Shown here one piece after another: positions 17,191 to 26,089 of a stretch of DNA of 64,000 bases. Location: the NCBI RefSeq assembly GCF_003313385.1, contig NZ_QMHN01000005.1, positions 160,743-224,742 of the forward strand, read 5' to 3'. This DNA is from Pedobacter chitinilyticus. Lineage in GTDB: Bacteria > Bacteroidota > Bacteroidia > Sphingobacteriales > Sphingobacteriaceae. The notes below the pieces were generated by a model. It had not been told where the DNA came from and searched no databases. It saw only the letters and a list, made by a program, of their open reading frames with translations. The position numbers and the translations under genes were made by a program. Each line of letters begins with the position of its first letter. The stretch's first letter is position 1.

Positions 17191-18045
17191 CTATGATAAG
17201 ATTTCTTGCATTTCCTTAAGTTCCGCTACTTTTTCCGCAGCACCCAAATTCTCATAAGCCGAAATCAAATTTCTAAGAATACGGCGAACAATCTCCGCAT
17301 TGCTGCACGGTGCATAAAAGCCAGGTTGAGGCTCCAAGTTAAGCTGACGCAAAAACTGGTCTACATCATGCTTGCCAAAAATAGCCCCTTTGTTAAAAGC
17401 ATTGATGTAAAACAACACCGCCTGCTCCCTATCAGGATTACTTTCGTCAATATAACCCAATATAAAATGCTGTGGCAAATTAACGCCATAAACAGGAATG
17501 TCTAATTTTTGTGCAATGGTCGAGTAAATAATGGCCAACGAAATCTGGTTCCCTTTTTTACTCTCCAGTACTTGGTTCAAATAAGAATTTTGCGGGTCAT
17601 GATGATTTTTGGTGTTGCCGCCAAAACCAAACTGATTATAAAACACATGATTCACCAGCTTAATTTTCTCAATCGAACTCATTTCATATTGCAGGCCCAC
17701 CCAAACTTCTCTTTTAATATCTTCAATTTGGTTAATAACCGCCTGCTCATCCAAATCTGGAAACTGGTAACGGTTAATAATCAATGCCCCTTGTAAAAGA
17801 TCAAAAGCACCACTTTGGTACCACAAATTAAGATCCTGCTTAACGTTGGTAAACTGAATAGTATGTACAATATTCTCTATCCGTTCATGCAACATCGTAT
17901 CCAACGACTTCTCCCACGCCGATTCCAGCGAGCTAATCGCATCGCTTCCGTATTCGAGCAGTTTCTCTTGCACATGCATAAAAACCTCCTCATCAGGATC
18001 ATCCAATAACTTTACCAACGCATCTATTTCTGCAACATTTTTCAT
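17191..18045 (-). CDS. SirB1-type transglutaminase-like protein
   Basis: A 284-residue protein. The segment SYLNQVLESKKGNQISLAII followed by GVNLPQHFILGYID is the core of the SirB1 transglutaminase-like family. The classical catalytic Cys position is not a Cys here, as is usual in that family, so a non-enzymatic role is likely. The first 80 residues look HEAT-like (LVKLLDDPDEEVFMHVQEKL), and the end carries a short TPR-like part (LRNLISAYENLGAAEKVAEL). The biochemical role is unknown. First gene of a two-gene unit with the PfkB kinase. Confidence 0.8.
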   Translation of the reverse strand: MKNVAEIDALVKLLDDPDEEVFMHVQEKLLEYGSDAISSLESAWEKSLDTMLHERIENIVHTIQFTNVKQDLNLWYQSGAFDLLQGALIINRYQFPDLDEQAVINQIEDIKREVWVGLQYEMSSIEKIKLVNHVFYNQFGFGGNTKNHHDPQNSYLNQVLESKKGNQISLAIIYSTIAQKLDIPVYGVNLPQHFILGYIDESNPDREQAVLFYINAFNKGAIFGKHDVDQFLRQLNLEPQPGFYAPCSNAEIVRRILRNLISAYENLGAAEKVAELKEMQEILS

Positions 18046-18158
18046 GTGATGTTACCCTTTCTAACCTTATTGTGTATATATTTTCGAAAATCAAGGCCAG
18101 TTTTCCATTGGTAAAAACAGCCCCGCTTTTCGTTTCAATCTTTTTGTCTTCAACAGCT

Positions 18159-18235
18159 GTCATCCTGAGCTTGTCGAAGGATCTGTTCCTGAAGTGCACT
18201 TTTTCTAAAGATTCTTCGCTATGCTCAGAATGACA
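18159..18235. repeat. Paired dispersed palindromic element
   Basis: TGTCATCCTGAGCTTGTCGA... (18159-18185) and the inverted copy ending CTCAGAATGACA (18209-18235) match at 22 of 27 positions. A single half-site lies at 6688-6714. The REP-like layout sits between divergent genes. The following 18300-18350 stretch is a run of CTACTTTTAACTT words. Confidence 0.8.
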
Positions 18236-18350
18236 AAAACAAAAAGTATTTCCACTTCAATCGGGTTTAGCTTACAAGCCTAAGTGCTTGTTAAAATCTC
18301 CCCTAAGCTACTTTCTACTTTTAACTTACTACTTTTAACTTTTAACTTTC

Positions 18351-18358
18351 TACTTTTG
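18351..18358 (+). promoter_or_regulatory. -7 promoter box abutting a start codon (leaderless-type)
   Basis: TACTTTTG matches TANNTTTG, and exactly 4 nt (CCCC) separate it from the ATG at 18363. It lies at the end of a tract of repeated CTACTTTTAACTT-like words, so chance resemblance is possible. Confidence 0.5.
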
Positions 18359-18362
18359 CCCC

Positions 18363-19145
18363 ATGGTCCTACAATTTTTTGCCGATTATCTTAAACATCA
18401 GTTTACTGCTAAAACCAGACACGGAACACACTCGCCCTTTGTTTACAAGCTAGCGGATGAGGTAATTTACGATTTTTCTGCAAAAAGCGTTTACAAAGAC
18501 ATAGAAGCACAGCGAAAAAAACTTTTAGCTGACCAAAAACTCATCACCGTCACCGATTTAGGAGCAGGTTCACACTTAAACAAAAACCGTACAAAAAAGG
18601 TAGCGCAAATTGCGAAGAATGCGCTAAAATCGCCCAAATTGGCACAGTTAATTTATCGCATTGCGGCCAACCACCAACCCGCTAACATCATAGAGTTGGG
18701 CACCTGCTTGGGCATTACCACCGCATATTTGTCCAAAGCGCAGCCAAAAGCCAACGTGCTCACCATCGAAGGCTGTCCACAAACCGCCGAAGTCGCTTAC
18801 AAAAACTTTAATGAACTAGGCTTAAACAATGTGGAGCTACAAGTAGGTAATTTTAACGACTTACTGCCAAAGGCCATTGAAGAAAGCACTCAGTTGGACT
18901 TCGTTTACATTGATGGCAACCATACCAAAGAAGCCACGCTCAATTATTTTGAATGGTGTTTACCCAAACTCACCGAAAATAGCCTGTTGATCTTCGACGA
19001 TATCTATTGGAGCGAAGGGATGAAACAAGCTTGGGAAGAAATTAAGGCACATCCAGAAGTAACCATCACTGTCGATTTATTTTGGATTGGATTGGTTTAT
19101 TTCAGAAAGGGGCAAGCCAAAGAGCACTTTAAGCTTAAAATATAA
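18363..19145 (+). CDS. Class I SAM-dependent methyltransferase (O-methyltransferase-like)
   Basis: A 260-residue cytoplasmic methyltransferase. TRHGTHSPFVYKLADEVIYD at the N-terminus is a hallmark of a Bacteroidota-specific subgroup. The SAM-binding glycine loop is IIELGTCLGITTAYLSKA, followed by the acidic strand end VLTIEG. LDFVYIDGNHTKEATLNYFE and LLIFDDIYWSEGMKQAW resemble the metal-dependent O-methyltransferase fold. The substrate is unknown. Single gene; the promoter box ends 4 nt before the ATG. Confidence 0.85.
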   Translation: MVLQFFADYLKHQFTAKTRHGTHSPFVYKLADEVIYDFSAKSVYKDIEAQRKKLLADQKLITVTDLGAGSHLNKNRTKKVAQIAKNALKSPKLAQLIYRIAANHQPANIIELGTCLGITTAYLSKAQPKANVLTIEGCPQTAEVAYKNFNELGLNNVELQVGNFNDLLPKAIEESTQLDFVYIDGNHTKEATLNYFEWCLPKLTENSLLIFDDIYWSEGMKQAWEEIKAHPEVTITVDLFWIGLVYFRKGQAKEHFKLKI

Positions 19146-19190
19146 TTTCTCTAATTAAAATTATTTAACTGTTAGTCAGTTAGTTAATTC

Positions 19191-19232
19191 TATAACTGAT
19201 TTTTTAGTTGTATAACTGAAAAATCAGTTATA
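19191..19232 (+). promoter_or_regulatory. Dyad operator upstream of the blaI-like gene
   Basis: TATAACTGATTTTT (19191-19204) is perfectly inverted as AAAAATCAGTTATA (19219-19232) with a 14-nt spacer. An additional direct copy of TATAACTGA sits inside (19211-19219). It ends 9 nt before the BlaI-type repressor ATG, as expected for an autoregulated operator. No binding evidence exists beyond the symmetry. Confidence 0.65.
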
Positions 19233-19241
19233 CATTCGGTT

Positions 19242-19604
19242 ATGGAAGAATTAACCAAAGCCGAAGAACGTATCATGCAAATTCTATGGAAGTTAGAACA
19301 TGCATTTGTAAAGGACATCATCGAAGAAATAGATGAAGAGCCTAAACCTCCCTACAACACCATTTCGTCAATTGTGAGGCTTTTAGAAAAGAAAGGCTAC
19401 GTAAGTTATAAAGCCTATGGCAAAACTTACGAATATTTTCCCGCCATTACCAAAGCGCAATATGCCGAAACCAGTTTTTCTAAATTATTCTCTGGTTATT
19501 TCGATAATTCGCCCAAAAGCCTATTGTCGTTTATGGTAAAGCAAGACAAACTAAGTGAAGCAGATATAGAAGAGTTAAAAGCACTCATCAATAAAAAATT
19601 TTAA
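19242..19604 (+). CDS. BlaI/MecI/CopY family transcriptional repressor
   Basis: A 120-residue winged-helix repressor. LTKAEERIMQILWKLEHAFVKDI and PPYNTISSIVRLLEKKGYVS are the DNA-binding helices. The C-terminal part (SFSKLFSGYFDNSPKSLLSF) forms the dimerisation arm. BlaI-type repressors are inactivated by proteolysis started by the partner M56 membrane protease, encoded here 1 nt downstream. A strong dyad lies just upstream. In Bacteroidota such pairs often respond to envelope or antibiotic stress; no beta-lactamase gene is adjacent. Confidence 0.93.
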   Translation: MEELTKAEERIMQILWKLEHAFVKDIIEEIDEEPKPPYNTISSIVRLLEKKGYVSYKAYGKTYEYFPAITKAQYAETSFSKLFSGYFDNSPKSLLSFMVKQDKLSEADIEELKALINKKF

Positions 19605-19605
19605 C

Positions 19606-21813
19606 ATGGAACTGTTCAGCTATTTACTCAAAGCAAGTGCTGGCTTGGTATTGTTTTTCGCCTTCTATCTGCTGGTACTTCAAAAACTTACCTTCTTTAA
19701 ATTCAACAGATTTTATCTGCTGGGCACTTTAATCATCAGCTTTGTTATTCCAACACTACATTTTACCATCGAAAGAGAAGTTCAACCAGTCGCTAGCGAA
19801 ATAGGATCGGTAGCCTCGCTTAAAGTGGAAAATTTGCAATCCATCCACACAACACAGGCGGTTGACGTTCCCAAAGCTTTTCAACCCGAAAAATTAGCGA
19901 AGCAGCAAACGGACTGGCTAGCCTTACTTCCTTATGCCTACGCTGTGATTACTGTGTTATTGCTGCTTTTTGGAATAAGAAAGCTGTTTGTGCTGGTTCG
20001 TTATACTCGGCAAAATGCCAAATCAATAGATGGACTAAAACTTTTAGAAAAAACAGAAGGATTTACCAATTGCTCTTTTTTCAACTATGTCTTCATCAAC
20101 GGATCAAATTTAGCTCCTCAAGAACTGGCCGCCTTACTTAATCACGAAAAGGTTCATGCGCAACAATACCACTCCGTAGATAAAATTATTATGATGATGG
20201 CCAAGGCAATCATGTGGTTTAATCCTGTCATTTATTTATGGGACAAAGCGCTAGAGCAAACACACGAATATGAAGCTGATGAAGCCACAGCCAATCAATT
20301 CGGTTCAAAAGATTACGCTTCCTTACTATTAAAACTGGCGGTGAGTGAAAGCCAAACTGCTTTGGTCCACAATTTTGTGAAAAGTCCAATAAAAGAGCGT
20401 ATTAAGATGTTATTCAACACTAAATCAAAGAAAATGAAAAAATTAATGTATCTAATGGTCGTGCCTCTCATTTTAGGCATCACTTGGGGTTTTACTATTG
20501 AAGTGGTAAATGTTGTGCCGAGTAAGGCAACGCTAAAACAAAATGAAAATATCCAAGAAGATCCGTTGATTGGAAAAACCATTAAAGGCAGGGTAGACAG
20601 TATTTCAAAACAAATTTTTCCTAGGATATTGTATCTTAAAGTAGGGAATACGACTTATCCCATTAGGCATGATATCCCTTATCAAATTAAGGCTGGCGAT
20701 GAGCTGACCGTGACCATTTCTGGGAAGATTCAAAAGTTAAGCATAAAAAATCTTGCTAAAAACGAGGAGCTGATTTACGATACACCTATTTACATGGTCA
20801 ATGCTGCCGCTACGCCAACAGGTAAATCGTTAATGAAGGCGCCAGAAAAGCATGCCTTTTTGTACGAAGCCAACAGAGCCAGATTTGCCTATAGTAACAT
20901 TAAGAGCATCAAAAGAAATTCGGCTGGATATGTTAACGAAATTGAACTGAACGATGGAACTTTTAAAATTTTGCTAAATGTATCAGCCCTGAAAACCAAA
21001 GCGGAAGATTTTAAAATTGGAGACGCCGTTAACGTAAAATTTATTGGTGAAAAATTGATATCAAAGAATGTGTATGCAACCAATAAGCTTATCGCATTAT
21101 ATACCAATCCTAAAAAGCATGAGCTAATTGACCCAGTATTATATGCAAAATTTTATACCAAAGAAGGTTTTCAAAAAATAGCTGGAGGGCCGCAAAAGCC
21201 GCTGAAGATCACACCAATTTCTGAAAATGATGTTAAAGTGCTTTCAGCTTTAGAAGCTACGGGGTACCCTAACAGAGGGATCAGTTATCTTAAAAAGGCT
21301 AAATTACAGATCGGAAAAATAATGATTGAAGCTGATGACGCATCTTTAGACAGTAAAAACGGATTTATGCACGCAGAAAATGCAAAGGTTCATTTTGCCG
21401 ATGGGAAAATTAAAGTTTACCAAAGTATCATTTATAACATCAATAAGAAAACCTACGATTTTTATGAGTTTGCAGCAAATAAGGAACAAACCAGTGTAAT
21501 TTCTGGGCCTGGTAAAGAAGGTGCATTGTCTTTCAGTAAAGATGTAGCGCTTTCGAAAATAGAATGGTCTGCATCTGATTCTACAAAAGTGAGGAGGGTT
21601 TTAGATGATGTTTTGTTAACAGGAAAAGCAAAAGTTGCATTGGAGAAATATAAAGCCGAGGGCAAAGTAATTCATGTTGACAATACAAACAAAAAGATGG
21701 TGATCTATTACGGTTCTTTAAGGGATGATGCTGATCTTAAAGTAGAGGCGGAAATCATAGAAGTCGATTTAATGGCCAATACTTACAAAACAAAGAAATA
21801 CATTAAAAACTAA
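19606..21813 (+). CDS. BlaR1/MecR1-like M56 membrane metalloprotease with long C-terminal extension
   Basis: A 735-residue protein. Transmembrane segments are near residues 5-25, 38-52, 108-128 and 275-295. The zinc motif HEKVHAQQ (His180, Glu181, His184) with HEYEADEAT downstream defines M56. After the last membrane segment come about 435 residues of periplasmic beta-rich sequence with no penicillin-binding SxxK/SxN set. Its last third (IMIEADDASLDSKNGFMHAE) recalls OstA/LptA-like repeats. It pairs with the repressor 1 nt upstream. Known of the family: ligand sensing outside triggers cleavage of the repressor inside. The ligand here is unknown. Confidence 0.85.
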   Translation: MELFSYLLKASAGLVLFFAFYLLVLQKLTFFKFNRFYLLGTLIISFVIPTLHFTIEREVQPVASEIGSVASLKVENLQSIHTTQAVDVPKAFQPEKLAKQQTDWLALLPYAYAVITVLLLLFGIRKLFVLVRYTRQNAKSIDGLKLLEKTEGFTNCSFFNYVFINGSNLAPQELAALLNHEKVHAQQYHSVDKIIMMMAKAIMWFNPVIYLWDKALEQTHEYEADEATANQFGSKDYASLLLKLAVSESQTALVHNFVKSPIKERIKMLFNTKSKKMKKLMYLMVVPLILGITWGFTIEVVNVVPSKATLKQNENIQEDPLIGKTIKGRVDSISKQIFPRILYLKVGNTTYPIRHDIPYQIKAGDELTVTISGKIQKLSIKNLAKNEELIYDTPIYMVNAAATPTGKSLMKAPEKHAFLYEANRARFAYSNIKSIKRNSAGYVNEIELNDGTFKILLNVSALKTKAEDFKIGDAVNVKFIGEKLISKNVYATNKLIALYTNPKKHELIDPVLYAKFYTKEGFQKIAGGPQKPLKITPISENDVKVLSALEATGYPNRGISYLKKAKLQIGKIMIEADDASLDSKNGFMHAENAKVHFADGKIKVYQSIIYNINKKTYDFYEFAANKEQTSVISGPGKEGALSFSKDVALSKIEWSASDSTKVRRVLDDVLLTGKAKVALEKYKAEGKVIHVDNTNKKMVIYYGSLRDDADLKVEAEIIEVDLMANTYKTKKYIKN

Positions 21814-21837
21814 TTAATTACCCAAAGATTTATCTTC

Positions 21838-21877
21838 ATTTCCACTGGTGTTCATACAAGCCCAGTGGAAATTTTTC
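21838..21877 (+). terminator. Factor-independent terminator after the blaI/blaR pair
   Basis: ATTTCCACTGG (21838-21848) pairs perfectly with CCAGTGGAAAT (21862-21872) and is followed by TTTT. Confidence 0.93.
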
Positions 21878-21904
21878 TATATTTATTGAAGAAAGAATGT
21901 AGAA

Positions 21905-22561
21905 ATGGGACTCAAAAAAATACATCACATTAAGGCGACAGAGCACTTAACCATAAGTCTGGTCATTGCAGTGATTGTCTATTTTCTTTCCGCCTTTTTA
22001 TTTGATGGCCTTTTGAGCAGATTAATGCTTTCTTGGATTACATTTTGTGCTATTCAAACCGCAATTAGCTGGTTGGTTTTCGCCAAATCATCTGCAACTC
22101 AAACTCACCAACATGCTAGTATTGAAGATGGCGGTCGAGCAATTACATTCCTTATTGTAATACTGGCCACTTTTGCAGGTATGATGGCTGTTTTTATCCT
22201 TTTAGTAAAAACAGATCATGGTTCAAAACAATGGGTTGAAGTATTATTGGGAATGTTGGGCATGTTTTTGAGCTGGATACTGGTGCATACCAGTTACACT
22301 TCCCGTTATGCACACCTATACTACGGTACAAAAGCTGGTAAACTCCTCAAAGGATTGGTTTTTCCAGGAGATGAAGAGCCTGATTTTATTGATTTCGCCT
22401 ATCATTCCTTCGTGATAGGCATGACCTTCCAAGTTTCGGATATTGACATTACTTCCAAACGCATGCGACGATTAACCTTGGGGCATAGTTTAATTTCCTT
22501 TGTATTCAATACCTGTATTGTGGCACTCACGATTAGTGCGGTAGCGGGCTTGTTCGGTTAA
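21905..22561 (+). CDS. DUF1345 membrane protein
   Basis: A 218-residue integral membrane protein with about five hydrophobic segments (LTISLVIAVIVYFLSAFLF, ITFLIVILATFAGMMAVFIL, VLLGMLGMFLSWILVHTSYT and a C-terminal FVFNTCIVALTISAVAGLF). Conserved pieces FLSWILVHTSYTSRYAHLYY and DFAYHSFVIGMTFQVSDIDI fit DUF1345. The function is unknown. It is separated from the upstream pair by a terminator and converges with the acylase gene after 3 nt. Confidence 0.83.
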   Translation: MGLKKIHHIKATEHLTISLVIAVIVYFLSAFLFDGLLSRLMLSWITFCAIQTAISWLVFAKSSATQTHQHASIEDGGRAITFLIVILATFAGMMAVFILLVKTDHGSKQWVEVLLGMLGMFLSWILVHTSYTSRYAHLYYGTKAGKLLKGLVFPGDEEPDFIDFAYHSFVIGMTFQVSDIDITSKRMRRLTLGHSLISFVFNTCIVALTISAVAGLFG

Positions 22562-22564
22562 AAC

Positions 22565-24748
22565 CTATTCTCCAGGGCGATATTTTTTCTCCATGTTAGC
22601 CAATACATCTTCTTTGTAGAATAGCACGTCTTTAAATTCTCCTTTGCTGAACATTTCTGCTTGGTCGTTGAAATGTTTAGAAGAAGGATTGCCGCTGTTT
22701 CCTCCTGCCAGTACCGATTTAGCTTTTACTTTTTCGCCAAACTCTACCGCACAAACAAAACTATTACCGCTATAGCCATAACGTTTGTTGGTGTTAAATG
22801 GATTGCTGCGGTATGATGGCAATTGTCCCCATAAAGCCGAACCGTAAGCTACTGGAAAACTAGGAGCGTTGTCATCGTATTTTTCGTTGATTTGTCCCGT
22901 TAATCGTTGAAATCTATTCACTTTGCCCCAAGGCATTTGCCATTTGCCAAAGCGTTTGCTTAAATCGTCAATAGTGACTTTTAAAGGTTGTAACAAAGTT
23001 TCAGCTTTTGCTATTTTGGTAAATTCGATAGTCTTCTCCACCTGATCTTTTTCACCTTGATTAATATATACGTTTTGGATGTCCCTATTTACCCTTTGCG
23101 CCCATTCCATCGCTAAAGTGGCTGCAACGGAGGTTGTTGCCGAATGATAGTTCCATTTTTTCAACTCGGCAATGGGCTCTTTCAATGTTGTTCTAAAACT
23201 GTGATCTAGTGGGAGTTGTTCGTAAGCTTTAACGAGTGCAGGTAAAAGTACTTCAAAAGCAGGAAGGTAGGTGTCGTAACCCATACTGATCACGTCATTC
23301 AAATCGTATTTTTTAGGTTGGTTTAATAAGCGTAGCGCAGCCACACCTCTAAAATTTTCACCGTCGGGAGCCATGTAACTTGGGTAAGCCGATTTTTTCG
23401 GACTATTTGCACCAGCTACCGTGAAGGGTGTAGAGTTACAATTTTGCAACCAGCCGTTTGCTGGGTTATATAAATGAACAGTTTCGCTAACAGGATGAAG
23501 ACCTTGCCATGCGGTAGCAGAAGTGGTGCCATCTACTACCTCGCTCCAATTGTAAGCGGTATCTCTTTTAGGAACAAAGTTGCCATGCCAATAGGCGATG
23601 TTACCTTTGGCATCTGCATAAACCGTATTGTTGGAGGCGTTGGCGTTTAAATCCATCGCTTTTTGATAATCTTCAAAGCTTTTTGACTTGGTACGGATCC
23701 AGCTTTGTAGTAAACTTTTTGGATTTTGGTTTTGATGCTTCAAACTAATCCATTTGCCATCTCTCACCGCCATTACAGGACCATTATGCGTAAAGTAGGT
23801 TTCAAATTTTTTAGTCTGCAACAGTCCGTTCTCCAGGTATTTGATTTCTATCGTTTTTTTACCAATTGGATAAAGTTTTTTGTCGTAAGTGTAATAAAGC
23901 GTTTTATTCAACTTGGTGATTTTCTCGGCATACATATCAGCCACGTCCACATTATTGGAAGTATGCATCCAACCACAAAATTCGTTGAACCCTTGATAAA
24001 TGAAAAACTGCCCCCAAGTAACAGCACCGTAGGTGTTCAATCCTTCCTCGCTTTGCATGTGTATTTCGGGCCTAAAATAAAAAGTGGTATGCGGGTTAAT
24101 GTATAACATGGCCTTACCCGTTTTACTGATTTTGGGAGCAAAGGCAAAACCGTTAGAACCGCTATGTTGGTCTCTGATTTGCGGAAGAGAACTGGTTGGC
24201 GAGTAATCGTTGGTGTAGAATTTTTTAAGTTCGGCAATGGTGAGGTTGCCAGTACTAATCGCACCAATACTGCCATCGGTCCATAAAAATGGATACCAAG
24301 GTTTAAACTTGGTAAGTAGTGAAGGCTTAATTTGTGGGTTTTTGTAGAGGTAAAAATTAATCCCATCAGCGTAAGCTTCCAGTATCTTTTTTAGCCAAGG
24401 TTCGGCTTTTTTATAATCGTTAATCGCCTGATTGCTGTCGATAAGCAGCCTGATTTGAAGATCATTATACAAGCTTTTTTCACCTTCAATTTCTGCCAAA
24501 CGACCAAGTTTTTCAATATAGTTAAGTTCTACACGTTTAAAGTCGTCTTCGCACTGTGCGTACAACATCCCAAAAACAGCATCTGCATCGGTTTTACCAT
24601 AAACGTGAGCAATACCCCATTTATCGCGGATAATTTCTATTTGTTGCGCTTGTTTTTCCCAATCGTTGATTTCTTTTGGGCTAGGTTTTTGGGCAAATAA
24701 AGTGAAAGGTAGCAGCGATAATAATAGAAATTTTTTCATATTCATCAT
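22565..24748 (-). CDS. Penicillin-acylase-family (Ntn) hydrolase, AHL-acylase-like
   Basis: About 727 residues with a signal peptide (MKKFLLLSLLPFTLFAQ). IEIIRDKWGIAHVYGKTDADAVFG opens the alpha chain. In HSGSNGFAFAP, about residue 198, the Ser after Gly is the expected autocleavage site and N-terminal nucleophile of the beta chain. HTSNNVDVADMY and the Asn in PSYMAPDGEN-type strands follow. The family removes acyl chains from beta-lactams, N-acyl-homoserine lactones or other amides in the periplasm. Start: codons at 24757 (TTG), 24748, 24745 and 24739 are possible. TTTGCAGGTTATG at 24748 resembles the neighbouring gene start at 26017, so it is preferred. Confidence 0.85.
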   Translation of the reverse strand: MMNMKKFLLLSLLPFTLFAQKPSPKEINDWEKQAQQIEIIRDKWGIAHVYGKTDADAVFGMLYAQCEDDFKRVELNYIEKLGRLAEIEGEKSLYNDLQIRLLIDSNQAINDYKKAEPWLKKILEAYADGINFYLYKNPQIKPSLLTKFKPWYPFLWTDGSIGAISTGNLTIAELKKFYTNDYSPTSSLPQIRDQHSGSNGFAFAPKISKTGKAMLYINPHTTFYFRPEIHMQSEEGLNTYGAVTWGQFFIYQGFNEFCGWMHTSNNVDVADMYAEKITKLNKTLYYTYDKKLYPIGKKTIEIKYLENGLLQTKKFETYFTHNGPVMAVRDGKWISLKHQNQNPKSLLQSWIRTKSKSFEDYQKAMDLNANASNNTVYADAKGNIAYWHGNFVPKRDTAYNWSEVVDGTTSATAWQGLHPVSETVHLYNPANGWLQNCNSTPFTVAGANSPKKSAYPSYMAPDGENFRGVAALRLLNQPKKYDLNDVISMGYDTYLPAFEVLLPALVKAYEQLPLDHSFRTTLKEPIAELKKWNYHSATTSVAATLAMEWAQRVNRDIQNVYINQGEKDQVEKTIEFTKIAKAETLLQPLKVTIDDLSKRFGKWQMPWGKVNRFQRLTGQINEKYDDNAPSFPVAYGSALWGQLPSYRSNPFNTNKRYGYSGNSFVCAVEFGEKVKAKSVLAGGNSGNPSSKHFNDQAEMFSKGEFKDVLFYKEDVLANMEKKYRPGE

Positions 24749-24886
24749 AACCTGCAAATAGCAGTTAAGTTTTTAGATTTTAGCGTTAAGCTAATTTCTA
24801 TAAAAATACTAGAAACTGAGAATTCCTACCTTGTTATTGTGGCGTAAGGTATGTAAAAACTTCGTGCTAAATAAATTTCAAGGGTG

Positions 24887-26017
24887 TTAAAAAGATTCCG
24901 CGAAGCTAATATAGAACCCACTTTGGCGCTTTTCGTTTGGTCGCTTCTCTCCAACGCCATAGTCAATGCGTACACTTAAACCTTTTGCAGGATCAAAAAA
25001 GTATCTTCCGCCAATGCCATAGTTGGGCTTGAAGTTTTTAAGGTCGAAATCATCATTGGCAAAAACTTTACCTGTGCCGCCAAAAACGACAACGCCTAAT
25101 CTTTCCATAAACCTATACCTAAGTTCCGCTTGCGTAGCGAATAAATTCTCATCGCGATAACGACCGCCATAATAACCTCTCATAATTTCATCATTACCTA
25201 ATTGTGGTAATAAATAAAATGAAGTGTTTTTACTTTGAATGGTATGATATAATGCCTGTACACCAAGTACTACTTTAGGGGCCAACGACCAAAAATTGCG
25301 CACATTCACTTTGATCTGACTACCCGTAAAATTTTCGCCCCCAAACAGGTCAGGTGCATATTGGTAGCTAATACGTCCAAAAAAACCCTTGGTAGGATAA
25401 TTATTGGAATTTCGAGTATCGTAACTTTGTGAAACGCCGATAAAAACAACAGAACCACCATCTTTATCATGCATACCATTACCCGTAGCATAAATCCCTC
25501 CTGGTTCGCTGTCTTTAAAACGATAATTTTCAAAGCCTATAGATACGCCTGTGTAGGTGTTTTTAGCAAACGCCTTTTCTGCATCAAACTGTAGCTTAAG
25601 CATACGTTGTACCAGTTTATCTTCATCAACATGTGAAGTATTGTTGCCGATGCCGTAAAAATTAAAAGGCATGTTTTTGAAACGCGTCTCGCCTATAAAA
25701 TGGAATTCGTTGCGTTTAGTCCAAGCTTCACCTCTAAAAGTAACATTGTAAGTTTTTTTAGTAGAATAAGAAGCTGCGCCAAAAAAGTTGGAACTACGGT
25801 TGTTGGTGTCAGCTTTATCTACATAAAAAGAATAAATGCTACCTAAGCCAAATTCAAAACCAGTTTCTTGGGCGTAACCAAATACTGGAATGGGCATATA
25901 GCTTGATTTGCGAGTCGTATCCTTTTCGTTAGAGAAAAGCTTTTTAAGAAACTTGCCTTGTGCAAAACTGAAATGAGCCATGCAAAGACATAAAACCGTA
26001 AGAGAGATTTTTTTCAT
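24887..26017 (-). CDS. BamA/TamA-family outer-membrane beta-barrel protein
   Basis: A 376-residue exported barrel. Signal peptide MKKISLTVLCLCMAHFSFAQ is followed by alternating strands typical of the bacterial surface antigen (Omp85 barrel) domain: VSQSYDTRNSNNYPTKGFFG, LGNDEIMRGYYGGRYRDENL and a final Phe in FYISFAESF. There are no POTRA domains, so this is a barrel-only member. The frame is open to 26203, but the added 62 residues precede the signal peptide and are not credible. Its function (efflux, assembly or enzyme secretion) is unknown. Divergent from the DUF885 gene. Confidence 0.85.
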   Translation of the reverse strand: MKKISLTVLCLCMAHFSFAQGKFLKKLFSNEKDTTRKSSYMPIPVFGYAQETGFEFGLGSIYSFYVDKADTNNRSSNFFGAASYSTKKTYNVTFRGEAWTKRNEFHFIGETRFKNMPFNFYGIGNNTSHVDEDKLVQRMLKLQFDAEKAFAKNTYTGVSIGFENYRFKDSEPGGIYATGNGMHDKDGGSVVFIGVSQSYDTRNSNNYPTKGFFGRISYQYAPDLFGGENFTGSQIKVNVRNFWSLAPKVVLGVQALYHTIQSKNTSFYLLPQLGNDEIMRGYYGGRYRDENLFATQAELRYRFMERLGVVVFGGTGKVFANDDFDLKNFKPNYGIGGRYFFDPAKGLSVRIDYGVGEKRPNEKRQSGFYISFAESF

Positions 26018-26089
26018 TACCTGCAAAGTAAATGAATTTCTGCGGATTAGGATAATCATACTTATATTAGACATTCTTAACACTTGATT

